Below are positions 18,250 through 27,185 of a stretch of DNA of 45,983 nt, piece after piece. The translations under genes were made by a program, and so were the position numbers. The notes under the pieces are model-generated. The model was not told the DNA's origin. It was given only the letters and a program-made list of their open reading frames with translations, and ran no database searches. This DNA is from Oscillospiraceae bacterium (GTDB lineage: Bacteria > Bacillota > Clostridia > Oscillospirales > Ruminococcaceae). The stretch covers positions 1 through 45,983 of the forward strand of contig JAFXCV010000011.1 in NCBI GenBank assembly GCA_017521325.1, written 5' to 3'. Numbering within the stretch: the stretch's first letter is position 1; each line of letters begins with the position of its first letter.

Positions 18250-19368
18250 CTATCCTAACAAATTACCTCTAAATTTTGTGTATTTTTTCAAACTCTGCAG
18301 CCTATCCTCCTTTGCCAGTAAAAGAACCGACATCACAAGCAGACAGATAACCGGAATCACCCCACGGGTCGTCAGCTGCATTTCGTAGGCTTGCCGTATC
18401 GGCAGCATGGCAGCAAGCTCACCGTCCAAGCACAAATGCACGGATGCGGAACACAGAAAATAGGCGCATGCCGCCGTAATCAGGCGAATGCAAAGAAATT
18501 TCCGCCACGGAAAATCGCCGCCGCAAATGGCGGCATTCTGCAAATGCACACAAGCACCGCCGAAAGAAAGGAGCGCTGCCGCCATCGGAAGGCTGCCGCC
18601 TTGCTGCAGATAGGCAGGCAGATTACTGATCTCCAGAATTGACAGTACAAGCTGCTCGGCAGTATCCGCAGAAGAGCCTGTCAATTCCACTGCATGGGAC
18701 AGAAAACGCACCGCACCGCTTCCCTTTGCAATGCCCGAAATTGCAGCAAAAACGAGGATCATGCTGCAAATTTTCAGCATTGCGCAAGCCCCATTTTCCA
18801 CGCTCTCCGTAAAATCCTGTGGATTGAGCCTCGCCCGAAGCTCCGGATTACGGTTCGTCAAAAAATTACCATATCTTGTCAAAAACACTGTAAGCAAGAA
18901 ATTCGGCAGCGAAACGGAAAGCTGCAAAAAGACAGCAAGCAAGGGTGGAAGATGCAGCGCCGCCCCGACCGTTCCGAGCAGGAATGCAGGGCCGCAGCCA
19001 AAACAGGTACATAGGAGAAGTTCCCGTTCTTTTCTTCCGACTGCACCCTTTTCATACATCCGCTGCACAAGCTGCGTGCCGATGGGATATCCGGCAGTCT
19101 GCGAAAACAGCAGCACCATCAGGATACTCCCGTCCATGTGCAGGCATTTTTTTGCAAGCCGTTCCAGAGGGGATGCAAGGATCTCCAACACACCTGAACG
19201 CACGCAGAACGCCGCAAGCACTGAAAAGAGATAGAGAGACGGAACAATTACCAGAATGCAGCGGCTGCCGGCTTCGAGAATGGCAGCCGTGATTTCTGAA
19301 CGGTATTGGATTGCAGCAGCAAAAAATAAAAGGAAGGCTGCACAAATGCCGATATTTCGTAATTTCAT
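18250..19368 (-). CDS. ylbJ: Sporulation integral membrane protein YlbJ
   Basis: A 372-residue polytopic membrane protein of the YlbJ family (nucleoside-recognition/gate fold). The start at 19368 (MKLRNIG) follows a GGGTGAT site; the frame extends to 19602 only by chance overlap with yqfC. Family features include the SQTAGYPIGTQL motif and the FGCGPAFLLGTVG loop, with eight or so membrane segments. In Bacillus YlbJ is made in the mother cell under sigma-E and is needed for spore heat resistance. A well-formed sigma-E-type promoter precedes it (19385-19413). It is divergent from yqfC-yqfD, so three sigma-E genes share one intergenic region. Its position between cellulase genes is unusual. Confidence 0.88.
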   Translation of the reverse strand: MKLRNIGICAAFLLFFAAAIQYRSEITAAILEAGSRCILVIVPSLYLFSVLAAFCVRSGVLEILASPLERLAKKCLHMDGSILMVLLFSQTAGYPIGTQLVQRMYEKGAVGRKERELLLCTCFGCGPAFLLGTVGAALHLPPLLAVFLQLSVSLPNFLLTVFLTRYGNFLTNRNPELRARLNPQDFTESVENGACAMLKICSMILVFAAISGIAKGSGAVRFLSHAVELTGSSADTAEQLVLSILEISNLPAYLQQGGSLPMAAALLSFGGACVHLQNAAICGGDFPWRKFLCIRLITAACAYFLCSASVHLCLDGELAAMLPIRQAYEMQLTTRGVIPVICLLVMSVLLLAKEDRLQSLKKYTKFRGNLLG

Positions 19369-19384
19369 CAGTATCACCCGTTCC

Positions 19385-19413
19385 AGTGTATTCGTTCGAA
19401 CGTGCAAATATGC
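19385..19413 (-). promoter_or_regulatory. Candidate sigma-E promoter of ylbJ
   Basis: On the minus strand GCATATT (19413-19407), 14-bp spacer, AATACACT (19392-19385). This agrees with the Bacillus sigma-E consensus (KMATATT, 13-15, CATACAMT) except for one base. Confidence 0.6.
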
Positions 19414-19414
19414 G

Positions 19415-19443
19415 ACATATCCGACTGTCGCTGTGCATAGAAT
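19415..19443 (+). promoter_or_regulatory. Candidate sigma-E promoter of yqfC-yqfD
   Basis: ACATATC (19415-19421), 14-bp spacer, CATAGAAT (19436-19443): a weaker match to the sigma-E consensus, placed divergently from the ylbJ promoter. Confidence 0.42.
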
Positions 19444-19454
19444 CAATCGAGGTG

Positions 19455-19715
19455 ATGGAATTGGAAAGAAAGTGGAAACGGACATTCCGCAGCTGGGTGT
19501 ATCTGGACACTTATGTGCACATGATGGGAAATCACGAGCTGCGTCTTGATAATTGCATGAAGATCCTTGAATATAACGAGGTACTTGTCCGCCTGCAAAC
19601 AAGGGATATGCTCGTTGTCATCTGGGGGACTGATCTTACGGTATCCGACTATAACGACAGCAGCGTGATCGTGCATGGAACGATCGAATCCGTGCAGCTG
19701 CAGGAAAAAAGGTGA
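19455..19715 (+). CDS. yqfC: Sporulation protein YqfC
   Basis: An 86-residue protein of the YqfC family (YabP/YqfC fold). The ATG at 19455 follows a GAGGTG site; the longer frame to 19311 is an artefact. Recognisable features are the length, the position 3 bp before yqfD, and the 'HELRLDNCMKILEYNEVLVRLQT' then 'VVIWGTDLTVSDYNDSSVIVHGTIESVQL' pattern. In other Firmicutes yqfC and yqfD form a sigma-E operon whose products act in the forespore-engulfing membrane; the exact role is not known. Confidence 0.85.
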   Translation: MELERKWKRTFRSWVYLDTYVHMMGNHELRLDNCMKILEYNEVLVRLQTRDMLVVIWGTDLTVSDYNDSSVIVHGTIESVQLQEKR

Positions 19716-19718
19716 ACC

Positions 19719-20882
19719 ATGGGATTCTACATCCGTGAAAGACTTGATATTTCCGCCACGGGCGGAAGACTCTATCCGTTCATCAACGCCATCCGCCAAA
19801 GCGATCTGATCTGCACACACCAGCGATGTAGGGGGGAAGCCTTCCATTGCCGCATTTTTCGTGCAGATCTGCGGCATCTACAAGAACTTGCGGATATCCA
19901 CGGTATTTCCCTTAAAACAAAGCCCTCTCCCACAATTCTCGGCAGACTTCGTCCCTATCGGCTGCGACTCGGATTTGCACTTGGCGGATTCCTTTGCCTT
20001 GGGATCCTCTTTCTCTATTCGAACACCGTTTCGACCATTGAAGTTCGTGGAAACGAGCAGGTTTCGGAGAGCATGATTCTGTCGGTGCTGTCACATGAGG
20101 GACTGCACCCCGGAAAATGGATCACGGATATCGACTACATCAATTGCGAACGAAAGCTGCGGCTGTATGTGCCGGAACTTGCGTGGGCTGCGATCCGCCA
20201 CGAGGGAAGCCGCATCGTTGTGGAGGTTCATGAAGCGACGCCGAAAACGGAGATGCTCCACGAGCGTGTCCCCTGCAATATCGTGTCCATGTATGACGCA
20301 CAGATTACAGATGTGCGTGTCTATAACGGACAGCTTGTGCGGCTGATCGGCGATGGCGTGAAAAAAGGAGAACTGCTTGTCAGCGGTGTTCTGGAGGATG
20401 ACAAGGGCGGCATTTTTTACCACCACGCCATTGCATCTATTAAGGGAATCTATCGGAAAGAAGCAGAGCTGAGCGAATACTTCACTGTTTCGCAAACGGA
20501 AACAACCGAAAAATCCGCCACAAAACGGTATTTTCGGCTCTTTCATCTGCAAATTCCGCTGAATTTTGCATTTCATTCTTTCGAGGAATACACCGAAAGT
20601 GAAACGGATATTCCCTTCTGGTTTCTTGGACGGGAGCTGCCATTTGGCATTGTACGGCGCACTTTTACCGAAACCGTAACCGAATCCTCCACCCGAAGTG
20701 TTGAGGAAACCAATCTTGCCCTCAACAGTGCGATCGTCCGCTATGAAAAGAATTTCCTCTCCAATGTGAAAATCCTCGACCGCAGCATCGAATACATCAC
20801 GCACGACGACGGACTTTCCTGCCGTATCATATATACATTGGAAGGGGAAATCGGCTGTACATCGGATATTTTTGTAAAATAA
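19719..20882 (+). CDS. yqfD: Sporulation protein YqfD
   Basis: A 387-residue YqfD-family protein. A cytosolic N-terminal part carries the 'ICTHQRCRGEAFHCRIF' region, one membrane segment (about residues 88-106) follows, then an extracytosolic POTRA-like domain beginning VEVRGNEQVSESMIL, and a long C-terminal beta-rich region. The start has an AAAGGTG site and the gene is 3 bp after yqfC, so the two are translationally coupled. Usually phoH and ybeY follow in Clostridia, but here the operon ends in hairpins and a cellulase gene lies next on the other strand. Confidence 0.85.
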   Translation: MGFYIRERLDISATGGRLYPFINAIRQSDLICTHQRCRGEAFHCRIFRADLRHLQELADIHGISLKTKPSPTILGRLRPYRLRLGFALGGFLCLGILFLYSNTVSTIEVRGNEQVSESMILSVLSHEGLHPGKWITDIDYINCERKLRLYVPELAWAAIRHEGSRIVVEVHEATPKTEMLHERVPCNIVSMYDAQITDVRVYNGQLVRLIGDGVKKGELLVSGVLEDDKGGIFYHHAIASIKGIYRKEAELSEYFTVSQTETTEKSATKRYFRLFHLQIPLNFAFHSFEEYTESETDIPFWFLGRELPFGIVRRTFTETVTESSTRSVEETNLALNSAIVRYEKNFLSNVKILDRSIEYITHDDGLSCRIIYTLEGEIGCTSDIFVK

Positions 20883-20884
20883 CT

Positions 20885-20973
20885 CCCACCGCAGGTGGGG
20901 AGAATTCCCGTCCAAAACAGGTTGGTGAAAACCGAATCAATATATGAGTTCTCCCCCACCTGCGGTGGGGGAG
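20885..20973. repeat. Paired G/C hairpins after yqfD
   Basis: CCCACC-GCA-GGTGGG (20885-20899) and a larger hairpin CTCCCCCACC-TGC-GGTGGGGGAG (20951-20973) have related sequence in opposite orientation, giving alternative pairings. They lie between two convergent genes. Confidence 0.65.
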
Positions 20974-20981
20974 AACTTTCC

Positions 20982-21016
20982 AAAAAAAACAGGTCGGTAA
21001 AAACCGACCTGTTTTT
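20982..21016. terminator. Bidirectional terminator between yqfD and the GH9 gene
   Basis: Stem ACAGGTCGGT/ACCGACCTGT (20989-21012) with A's before and T's after, so it can stop both convergent transcripts. Confidence 0.85.
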
Positions 21017-21046
21017 GTTAATTCAATTTGTCATTGCAGATTATCA

Positions 21047-24043
21047 TCAAACGGGAAGCTTGTCGATAACCTTAACAACGTACTTCAGAATTGCCAGAGC
21101 GTCATCAGAACCGGGCTTGCCGTCTTCATTAACGTCTGCATTCTTCTGACCCTGCTTTGTCAGAGAGCCTGCGCCGAGGATGTTTCTGTTCAGAACGATT
21201 ACGTCCAGAATGTCAACTTCACCGTTGCAGTCAGCGTCACCGTACAGGACATCGCCGGGCTCATCTTCTGTGGGCTCATCACCTGTATCAGGCTCGGTGG
21301 GCTTTGTAGTAGGCTCTTCTTCAACATCGCCTTCGTCAGCCATGAAGGAAGCTACCCAAGCCAGAGGAGAGTTCCAGTTGATGGTGATTTCGTTTACAGA
21401 CCAAGCGTCAACCTGATCGTAGTAGCAGAGCATCGGAGCCAGTTCGCCGATCTTGTAACCAGCACCCTGGATCATCGGGTCGTTCATGTTGGAGTTCGGA
21501 CCACCGATCAGTACGCCATCGGGAGCGGACGGCCAATCATTCTTCATCTCATGGCACCAGTATCTGTGGTGAGGATTCTTGGAGGTGTAGCCCTCAGAAC
21601 CATAACCTGTTACATAGGAGTTCTCCATAGCATTTCTACCAAAGATGTAGTCAAGTGCTGTGGATACGCCGTTGAGGTAAGCTACGTCGCCTGTAACGTC
21701 ATAAGCCAGACCCATGATGATAGCGTTGTTTACTACCATGGAGTTGGAACCCCACTCGTAACCGCCCTTCAGAACGAATGTATCGTCTGCACTGGTGTCG
21801 CCTGTGATTCTTGTTACAGTTGCTTCATAGTCCATGCCCTTGTAAGGAGTACCGTAACCGGACTCGTTCTCAGCTTCGATGTAAGCGTCGCCTGCTACCT
21901 GGAAGGATTCAACAACCATCTTAGCCTCAGCGTCAGTCAGAACATCCTGGTTCATTGCCAGAGATGCAGTACCCAGGGATGCCAGAGTACCCCAAGTGAA
22001 GGATGTGAAGGAGCCCTGGTTTTCACCACCGAACAGTTCGGTAACTACTTCGAATGCCTCAGGATATTCCTTCAGATCATCGTAGTACTCGGATTCGCCG
22101 GTTGTGATGTACAGCTCGCAAGCTGCCCAGTAGAATTCGTCAGATACCTGAGTATCGCCGTAGGGGCCACCGCCCTTATTGTGTGTCAGAGGTGCGAACA
22201 TCGGGTCTTCTTCGAAGTCGCCGGATACCTTAGCATAAATGCTGTCATAGTTCTTCAGGAATGCGCTCTTAGCTGCGTCATAAGCCTTAATAGCTGCTGC
22301 CTCATACTTGGAAGCTGCGGAGGAATCATATTCCTTGATCAGTCTTGCGAGCTGTGCAAGAGCTGCTGCAGTGTTCAGAGTAGCTGCATAAGTAACGGGC
22401 TTGATGATACGGCTCGGGAACTGTACTGCCAGAAGCTTTTCGTCGTCAGACTCAGCATAGGGCATTACACCAAGAGCAGTCCACTTGTAGTCATGCATCT
22501 TGTGGTAAACCATGCCGTCTTCTCTCTGCATCTTCATGAAGAAGTCAGCTTCCCAGCAAAGCTCATCGAGGATGTCGGGAGTGCCGTTGCCGGTTTCCGG
22601 AATGTTAACCAGACCACTGCCGTCAGCAAACTTATCCTCGTTACCGTTGAATACGGTACGCTCGTACATGTTAGCCAGTGTCCACATGGAAACACCGCCG
22701 TTAACAACGTACTTACCATAGTCACCAGCGTCATACCAACCGCCGGTTACGTCCAGAGTCTTGGAGTATTCAGAACCGCAGGGATCCTTCGTGTAGATGA
22801 ATACCCACTCATCTGTGATGTATGCCTTATCCGGAGAGTGACCAGCCTTACGCGCCAGAGCGTCCTTGCTGGAGTTCTTACCGCCGTTAGCAACATACTC
22901 GCCTTCGATCTCAACGCCGGAACGGTTCAGATAGAAGTAGTTGATAGCATCTCTTGTCAGATCGCCGTACAGATCTGTACCGATCTTGAATGTCAGAGAC
23001 TTCTTGCCATCGCACTCGATGTAGTACTCGCCCTCTTCTGTTACAGAGGAGAAGTCAAGCTTCTGAGTGCCCAGCCAGGAAGCAGCGTCCTTTACATAAC
23101 CGGAGGACTTGCCTGTGTAAACAGCCTTGCCGCTCTTGTTGTAAACTGTGAATTCCTTCGCTGCGGAATCGCCCTCTTCAACTTCCAGAGTAGCAACCTT
23201 GTTCAGGTTCGGATAGTAACCAACCTGGTTGAGCTGGATGCCTACCTTTTCCTTCTCGGCTGGTTTCTCGTAGTCACCGCTGCTGCCGTCCATGTCGATC
23301 AGAGCGAGGTTGTCGAACTTCAGGATTGTGCCTTCCTTAAAGCAAGCGGAAGGTGTGTACTGACCGTCACCACCGAAGTGGAATGTCCACTCAGCAGTAC
23401 CCTTACCATCCGGGAAGTTGCCGTTCAGGTTCTGCATGTCTTCCTTGTTGATCTTGAATTCCCAAGCATAGGTTGTCCACTTCTTAGCGGGGATCTGATC
23501 CTGCTTCCACTTGTCCCAGCCCTGGTAGTACTTTACTTCTTCGCCCTTGGAAGATGCGGACTTCAGTGCGGACTCTACTTCTTCCATTGTAGCGTCTTCA
23601 CCGAGCCATTCCATGCTCAGAGGAGTACCGTTATTGTGCCAGTACTCGCAGTCATCGTTTGTGATGTCACCCATCTTTGCGTACATGTAACCGCTGTTTG
23701 TAGCGTATACGCTATAGGTCAGACGATAGGTGTTACCATATGTAATGGTAAGACCTCTGTGACGGAACTGGCAGTCCCATCTGTCCTCACCGCCGTTGGA
23801 AACACCGCCGGGGTTCTTGATCAGAATGGAGTAAACGCCGTCGTCAATTGCGAACGCCATGGAGCCTGTACCGTTTTCGCAAACGTGCCAGGGCAGACCT
23901 GCGCCCTCGTTAAATGTACCCTCACCGAGCATTTCGCCTGCGAATGCTGTCAGGGTTGTCATAGAAGCTGCGGAAGCGCTGGCTACCATTGCGAGTGCCG
24001 TAACGCCCGCAGCAAGCTTCTTGCCGAGTTTTCTTTTCAGCAT
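21047..24043 (-). CDS. Secreted cellulase CBM4-Ig-GH9 with dockerin
   Basis: A 998-residue modular cellulase. Signal peptide to about residue 35 (TAFA-G). A CBM4-type beta-sandwich (about 38-255) that would bind single glucan chains is followed by an Ig-like CelD_N domain (about 268-350, starting VGIQLNQVGYYP). The GH9 (alpha/alpha)6 barrel (about 355-890) shows the catalytic aspartate motif GGWYDAGDYGKYV, the NPHHRYWCHE substrate motif and the terminal VNEITINWN glutamate. An acidic Thr/Glu/Pro linker precedes the dockerin (DADCNGEVDILD ... DVNEDGKPGSDDALAIL). The order CBM4-Ig-GH9 is that of cellobiohydrolase-like enzymes CbhA/CelK of clostridial cellulosomes, so an exo- or processive action is likely. 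It has its own promoter at 24191-24219. Confidence 0.95.
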   Translation of the reverse strand: MLKRKLGKKLAAGVTALAMVASASAASMTTLTAFAGEMLGEGTFNEGAGLPWHVCENGTGSMAFAIDDGVYSILIKNPGGVSNGGEDRWDCQFRHRGLTITYGNTYRLTYSVYATNSGYMYAKMGDITNDDCEYWHNNGTPLSMEWLGEDATMEEVESALKSASSKGEEVKYYQGWDKWKQDQIPAKKWTTYAWEFKINKEDMQNLNGNFPDGKGTAEWTFHFGGDGQYTPSACFKEGTILKFDNLALIDMDGSSGDYEKPAEKEKVGIQLNQVGYYPNLNKVATLEVEEGDSAAKEFTVYNKSGKAVYTGKSSGYVKDAASWLGTQKLDFSSVTEEGEYYIECDGKKSLTFKIGTDLYGDLTRDAINYFYLNRSGVEIEGEYVANGGKNSSKDALARKAGHSPDKAYITDEWVFIYTKDPCGSEYSKTLDVTGGWYDAGDYGKYVVNGGVSMWTLANMYERTVFNGNEDKFADGSGLVNIPETGNGTPDILDELCWEADFFMKMQREDGMVYHKMHDYKWTALGVMPYAESDDEKLLAVQFPSRIIKPVTYAATLNTAAALAQLARLIKEYDSSAASKYEAAAIKAYDAAKSAFLKNYDSIYAKVSGDFEEDPMFAPLTHNKGGGPYGDTQVSDEFYWAACELYITTGESEYYDDLKEYPEAFEVVTELFGGENQGSFTSFTWGTLASLGTASLAMNQDVLTDAEAKMVVESFQVAGDAYIEAENESGYGTPYKGMDYEATVTRITGDTSADDTFVLKGGYEWGSNSMVVNNAIIMGLAYDVTGDVAYLNGVSTALDYIFGRNAMENSYVTGYGSEGYTSKNPHHRYWCHEMKNDWPSAPDGVLIGGPNSNMNDPMIQGAGYKIGELAPMLCYYDQVDAWSVNEITINWNSPLAWVASFMADEGDVEEEPTTKPTEPDTGDEPTEDEPGDVLYGDADCNGEVDILDVIVLNRNILGAGSLTKQGQKNADVNEDGKPGSDDALAILKYVVKVIDKLPV

Positions 24044-24190
24044 GTTTTACCCTCCCATAAAAATAGAAATTAGATTTTCATCACATCGGACAGTGCAATC
24101 CGATGCAATTTCGGTCTCGACGGAAAATTCTTTGCGGACGTTTTCCGCATGAAAAAACACTCGTCCGCTCATAATTCTCCTATCAATCTA

Positions 24191-24219
24191 ATTATAGTGT
24201 ATTTGCAATTAAAAGTAAA
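24191..24219 (-). promoter_or_regulatory. Promoter of the CBM4-GH9 gene
   Basis: On the minus strand TTTACT (24219-24214), 17-bp spacer, TATAAT (24196-24191). The leader is about 140 bases long. Confidence 0.65.
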
Positions 24220-24299
24220 GCCTTTTCCAGATTTTCGGAATATATTATAAACTGTTCTCTTGATTTTTGTGCAAGTTGCATAGATTGCAAATATCCTAC

Positions 24300-24334
24300 A
24301 AAAACGCCCTCCCCCACATTTCTGTGAGGGAGGG
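24300..24334 (-). terminator. Terminator of the GH9-CBM3 gene
   Basis: CCCTCCCCCAC (24307-24317) pairs with GTGAGGGAGGG (24324-24334), one mismatch; on the minus strand a T run follows. Confidence 0.8.
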
Positions 24335-24344
24335 GAGATTTTCA

Positions 24345-26666
24345 TCAAACGGGAAGCTTATCGAAGATCTTTACGATATACTTCATGATTGCAAGGGAGT
24401 CAGCCGCTGCGGGCTTTCCGTCGAGGTCAACGTCCGCACTCAGCATTGCCTTCTTGCTGAGAGCTTCGCCGGAACCAAGCAGTGCCTTGTTCAGCACGAT
24501 GATATCGAGGATATCCACGCTGCCGCTCAGATCCACATCACCGTAGAGAACGTTGGTGGTGCCGCCGTTTGTGGGCTGGTCCGGTTCCTCTGCGGGCTTC
24601 GTTGTGGGAGCCTCGGTGGGCTTATCCGGAGCCTCAGTGGGCTGTACGACATCTTCCGGAGTTGTGCCGTCAGGCTCGGTGCCCCAGATGAGAGTGCCTG
24701 CGTCATACATTGTAATATAAGGTGTCTCCACCATCTTATCCTCGCCGCCGACTACAAGATCCTGGAAGGAATGGTCGTTGGACGCATCCCACTTCACGCC
24801 AAGGCTGTCCGGAACGCCGACACGGAACTGGCACTCACAGCGATGCTCGGACTGACCGGTGGGCATTACTACGCTGCCGTCCTCAAAGATGATCTCTACA
24901 TAATATACATTGCCGTCATACTGCACGGGATCGGAAATCGTAACCGCACCCTTGCCGCCTGCATGCTGGTCGTAACCGATTCTGACTTCCACATCGGAAA
25001 TGGAAGCGCCTGCATCAACAAGCTCAGAAATATCGAAGAAGTAACGATAGCTCAGATCCTTGACGGTTCTTGCCGGCCATGCGGAATGGTTCATTGCAAA
25101 TGCCTTGATCTCGGTGTAGCTGGTGCCGGACTGGTTGATGGACGCACGCATAAAGAATTCTGTCCACTTCGGGGTTTCTGTCGGCGGGAATTCGGGATCA
25201 GAGGTTCCGCCGTATTTCTCAACCATTGCACAGAGTGCTGCGGTGTAGCCTGCATTGTAGTCGATCGCAACCTCAGTATACTGATAGTCACCGATCTTGT
25301 CGGAGTACTTACCCGTCTGGTCGGGGCCGCCGCAGAGTGCGCCGTAGAGTACATGAGCGTGAGGCTTTGCATCCTCGCCCTCGGTCTGACCGATGTTGCT
25401 CCACTTATCATTCCACGCACCGGAGGAGGTTCTGTGGTGCCATGCCTGCGGATACTTGTCACCCATACCAACGATGTAGCTCATGTTCAGGTCGTTGTCA
25501 CCGAACGCATAGTTCATGATGTTGTCCGCAAAGTCGGTATACTTCTTAGACAGTTCTGCATCATCTGCAAACAGCTCATCAACGCCCACATATGCAAGGA
25601 ATGCAGTGGTTGTTGCGTGACGCAGAGAACCCCACTGGAACAGCCACGGCAGACCATCGGGGGTGTACTGGATCTGCTTGCCGCCGTAACCGGTCGTCCA
25701 ATATTCCAGATGCTTCTTGAACTGGTTCTTCCATTCTTCATCGCCTGTATTGATCGCATACAGGAGTGTACCGCCCTGCTGTACGTCATCCCAGCAGTAG
25801 CCCCATGTGAACTTCAGCTCTTCCGACTGGGATTCCTTGCCCAGATTCGGAATGTAGGATTCACACTTGTCCATATATGCCGGATTTCCCGTTGCCATGT
25901 ACAGCCAGTTTGCCGCAAAAAACAGGTCATCATAGAAGCTGGAGGGCTTGTAGTAAGCATGCTCTTCAGCGTCGTCACCGATGGATTTCCATTCATCCGC
26001 ACGCTCAAAGAGATCCTCCGCATGTCGCAGGTAATTTTCTGCCTTATCCGGATCGGAATCCTTGAAGATCATGTAGCCCTGTGCCAGAGCTGCCGCCATC
26101 TGTCCCTGAATACAGCTGTCCTTGCAGGTATATTCCGGACGAACCGTTTCGCCTGTCATCAGTTCAAACTTGTTCATATACACTTCGCAGGCACCCCACC
26201 ACTTGTGGTCAAAGCCGCCTTCGCCGACCATGTATACGATCTCATCGCCACGGTCGCACAGTACCAGATAATCCAGTACATACTCCAGATGGTTCTTGTA
26301 CATCTGCGTCTGTCCTGCCTTTTCAGCACCCTCCGGATACTGGAGCAGACCCCAGCCGAGCGTCATTGCAGAATAGGCATTGGTCAGTGTGAATTTCAGG
26401 TGGTCACCTGCGTCAAACCAGCCGCCCGGTGTCGGGTCGTTGGTCATGCAGTCGTCACGCCATGTTACTTCGTTCCATTCCGGCAGTACGCCGCACTGCT
26501 GCACCTGATAGAAGAACATGGACTTCTGGAGTGCTTCGCCGTAATTGTAAGCGCTGTTGGCAGCCGCCTGCGCTTCCATCGGCTCTGTGACAATGTTCTG
26601 CACGGGTGCAGCAGAAGCCGCAGCGCACAGTGCAAGACTTGTCACAAATGCAAGAATTTTTTTCAT
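24345..26666 (-). CDS. Secreted processive endoglucanase GH9-CBM3c with dockerin
   Basis: A 773-residue cellulase. Signal peptide about 1-20. The GH9 barrel begins at once (NYGEALQKSMFFYQVQQCG) without an Ig domain, shows GGWFDAGDHLKF as the catalytic aspartate motif, WHHRTSSG and the closing EVAIDYNAGYTAAL glutamate segment, and ends near 490. A CBM3c-like module (about 505-665: FFMRASINQSG, YRYFFDISELVDAG, WDASNDHSFQDL) follows as in Cel9G/Cel9F 'theme B' enzymes, where it feeds a chain into the active site and makes the enzyme processive. A short APTTKP linker and a dockerin (DVDLSGSVDILD ... DVDLDGKPAAADSLAIM) complete it. Promoter and terminator flank it as a single gene. Confidence 0.95.
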   Translation of the reverse strand: MKKILAFVTSLALCAAASAAPVQNIVTEPMEAQAAANSAYNYGEALQKSMFFYQVQQCGVLPEWNEVTWRDDCMTNDPTPGGWFDAGDHLKFTLTNAYSAMTLGWGLLQYPEGAEKAGQTQMYKNHLEYVLDYLVLCDRGDEIVYMVGEGGFDHKWWGACEVYMNKFELMTGETVRPEYTCKDSCIQGQMAAALAQGYMIFKDSDPDKAENYLRHAEDLFERADEWKSIGDDAEEHAYYKPSSFYDDLFFAANWLYMATGNPAYMDKCESYIPNLGKESQSEELKFTWGYCWDDVQQGGTLLYAINTGDEEWKNQFKKHLEYWTTGYGGKQIQYTPDGLPWLFQWGSLRHATTTAFLAYVGVDELFADDAELSKKYTDFADNIMNYAFGDNDLNMSYIVGMGDKYPQAWHHRTSSGAWNDKWSNIGQTEGEDAKPHAHVLYGALCGGPDQTGKYSDKIGDYQYTEVAIDYNAGYTAALCAMVEKYGGTSDPEFPPTETPKWTEFFMRASINQSGTSYTEIKAFAMNHSAWPARTVKDLSYRYFFDISELVDAGASISDVEVRIGYDQHAGGKGAVTISDPVQYDGNVYYVEIIFEDGSVVMPTGQSEHRCECQFRVGVPDSLGVKWDASNDHSFQDLVVGGEDKMVETPYITMYDAGTLIWGTEPDGTTPEDVVQPTEAPDKPTEAPTTKPAEEPDQPTNGGTTNVLYGDVDLSGSVDILDIIVLNKALLGSGEALSKKAMLSADVDLDGKPAAADSLAIMKYIVKIFDKLPV

Positions 26667-26701
26667 ATAACTTCCCCTCTCAATTAGATATTGATAATTT
26701 T

Positions 26702-26730
26702 ATTTTACAACGTTTCCACCCATTTGTCAA
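26702..26730 (-). promoter_or_regulatory. Promoter of the GH9-CBM3 gene
   Basis: On the minus strand TTGACA (26730-26725), 17-bp spacer, TAAAAT (26707-26702). Confidence 0.7.
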
Positions 26731-26843
26731 GGTTTCGCAGAAAACTTTCCGTGTTTTTCCGCATTCTGCGGTTTTTATTCCGTGCGTTGCATTGAATTAT
26801 GCAACTTTCTCTTTCAATCTTTATATAATGAGGAGGTGAGCAT

Positions 26844-27131
26844 ATGGCTATTGTTTCAGGCACGGCTCCCGTGCAGCGGATGCGTCACATGGGCGAAATT
26901 ATCGCCGCATATCTCGACAGCGCACTGATCTGGACAGCCCCCGTCAGCGACTGGCTCTGGCAGTCGGACGGTTCGGAAGTGACGCTGCTGCTCTATCACG
27001 GCAGCAGCAATTCCCCCATCATTCCGAAATCCGTGGAGGGGCTTCCCGTCACGGCGCTTGCACCCACTGCATGCAATTATGCCGGCATTTCTTCCGTGAC
27101 GATTCCGGCAGGAGTCGTAAATCTGTATTAA
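26844..27131 (+). CDS. Small protein of unknown function, leucine-rich-repeat-like end
   Basis: A 95-residue frame with an excellent GAGGAGGTG ribosome site and a terminator just after its stop. The C-terminal part (VEGLPVTALAPTACNYAGISSVTIPAGVVNLY) resembles one and a half repeats of BspA-type leucine-rich proteins, whose consensus is 'IPxxVTxIGxxAFxxCxxLxxVxIPxSV'. There is no signal peptide, and the repeat array is far too short for a working LRR surface protein, so it may be the decayed or N-terminal part of a larger gene. Its role is unknown. Confidence 0.5.
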   Translation: MAIVSGTAPVQRMRHMGEIIAAYLDSALIWTAPVSDWLWQSDGSEVTLLLYHGSSNSPIIPKSVEGLPVTALAPTACNYAGISSVTIPAGVVNLY

Positions 27132-27169
27132 AAAAATGTCCGGTTTCCTGTTGGAAACCGGACTTTTTT
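27131..27169. terminator. Bidirectional terminator before gdhA end
   Basis: GTCCGGTTTCC (27138-27148) pairs with GGAAACCGGAC (27153-27163), with A's before and T's after, between convergent genes. Confidence 0.85.
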
Positions 27170-27185
27170 CAATCAAATCTGCAAA

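Noticed and set aside
19311..19455. Extended N termini for yqfC (from 19311) and ylbJ (to 19602)
   Set aside because: The extensions overlap each other's regulatory region and coding start on opposite strands; internal ATGs have good ribosome sites and match family lengths.
21551..26687. Two plus-strand frames of over 800 codons opposite the GH9 genes
   Set aside because: The GH9 genes carry unmistakable domains and signals on the minus strand. The opposite frames are Cys/Val-rich with no motif.
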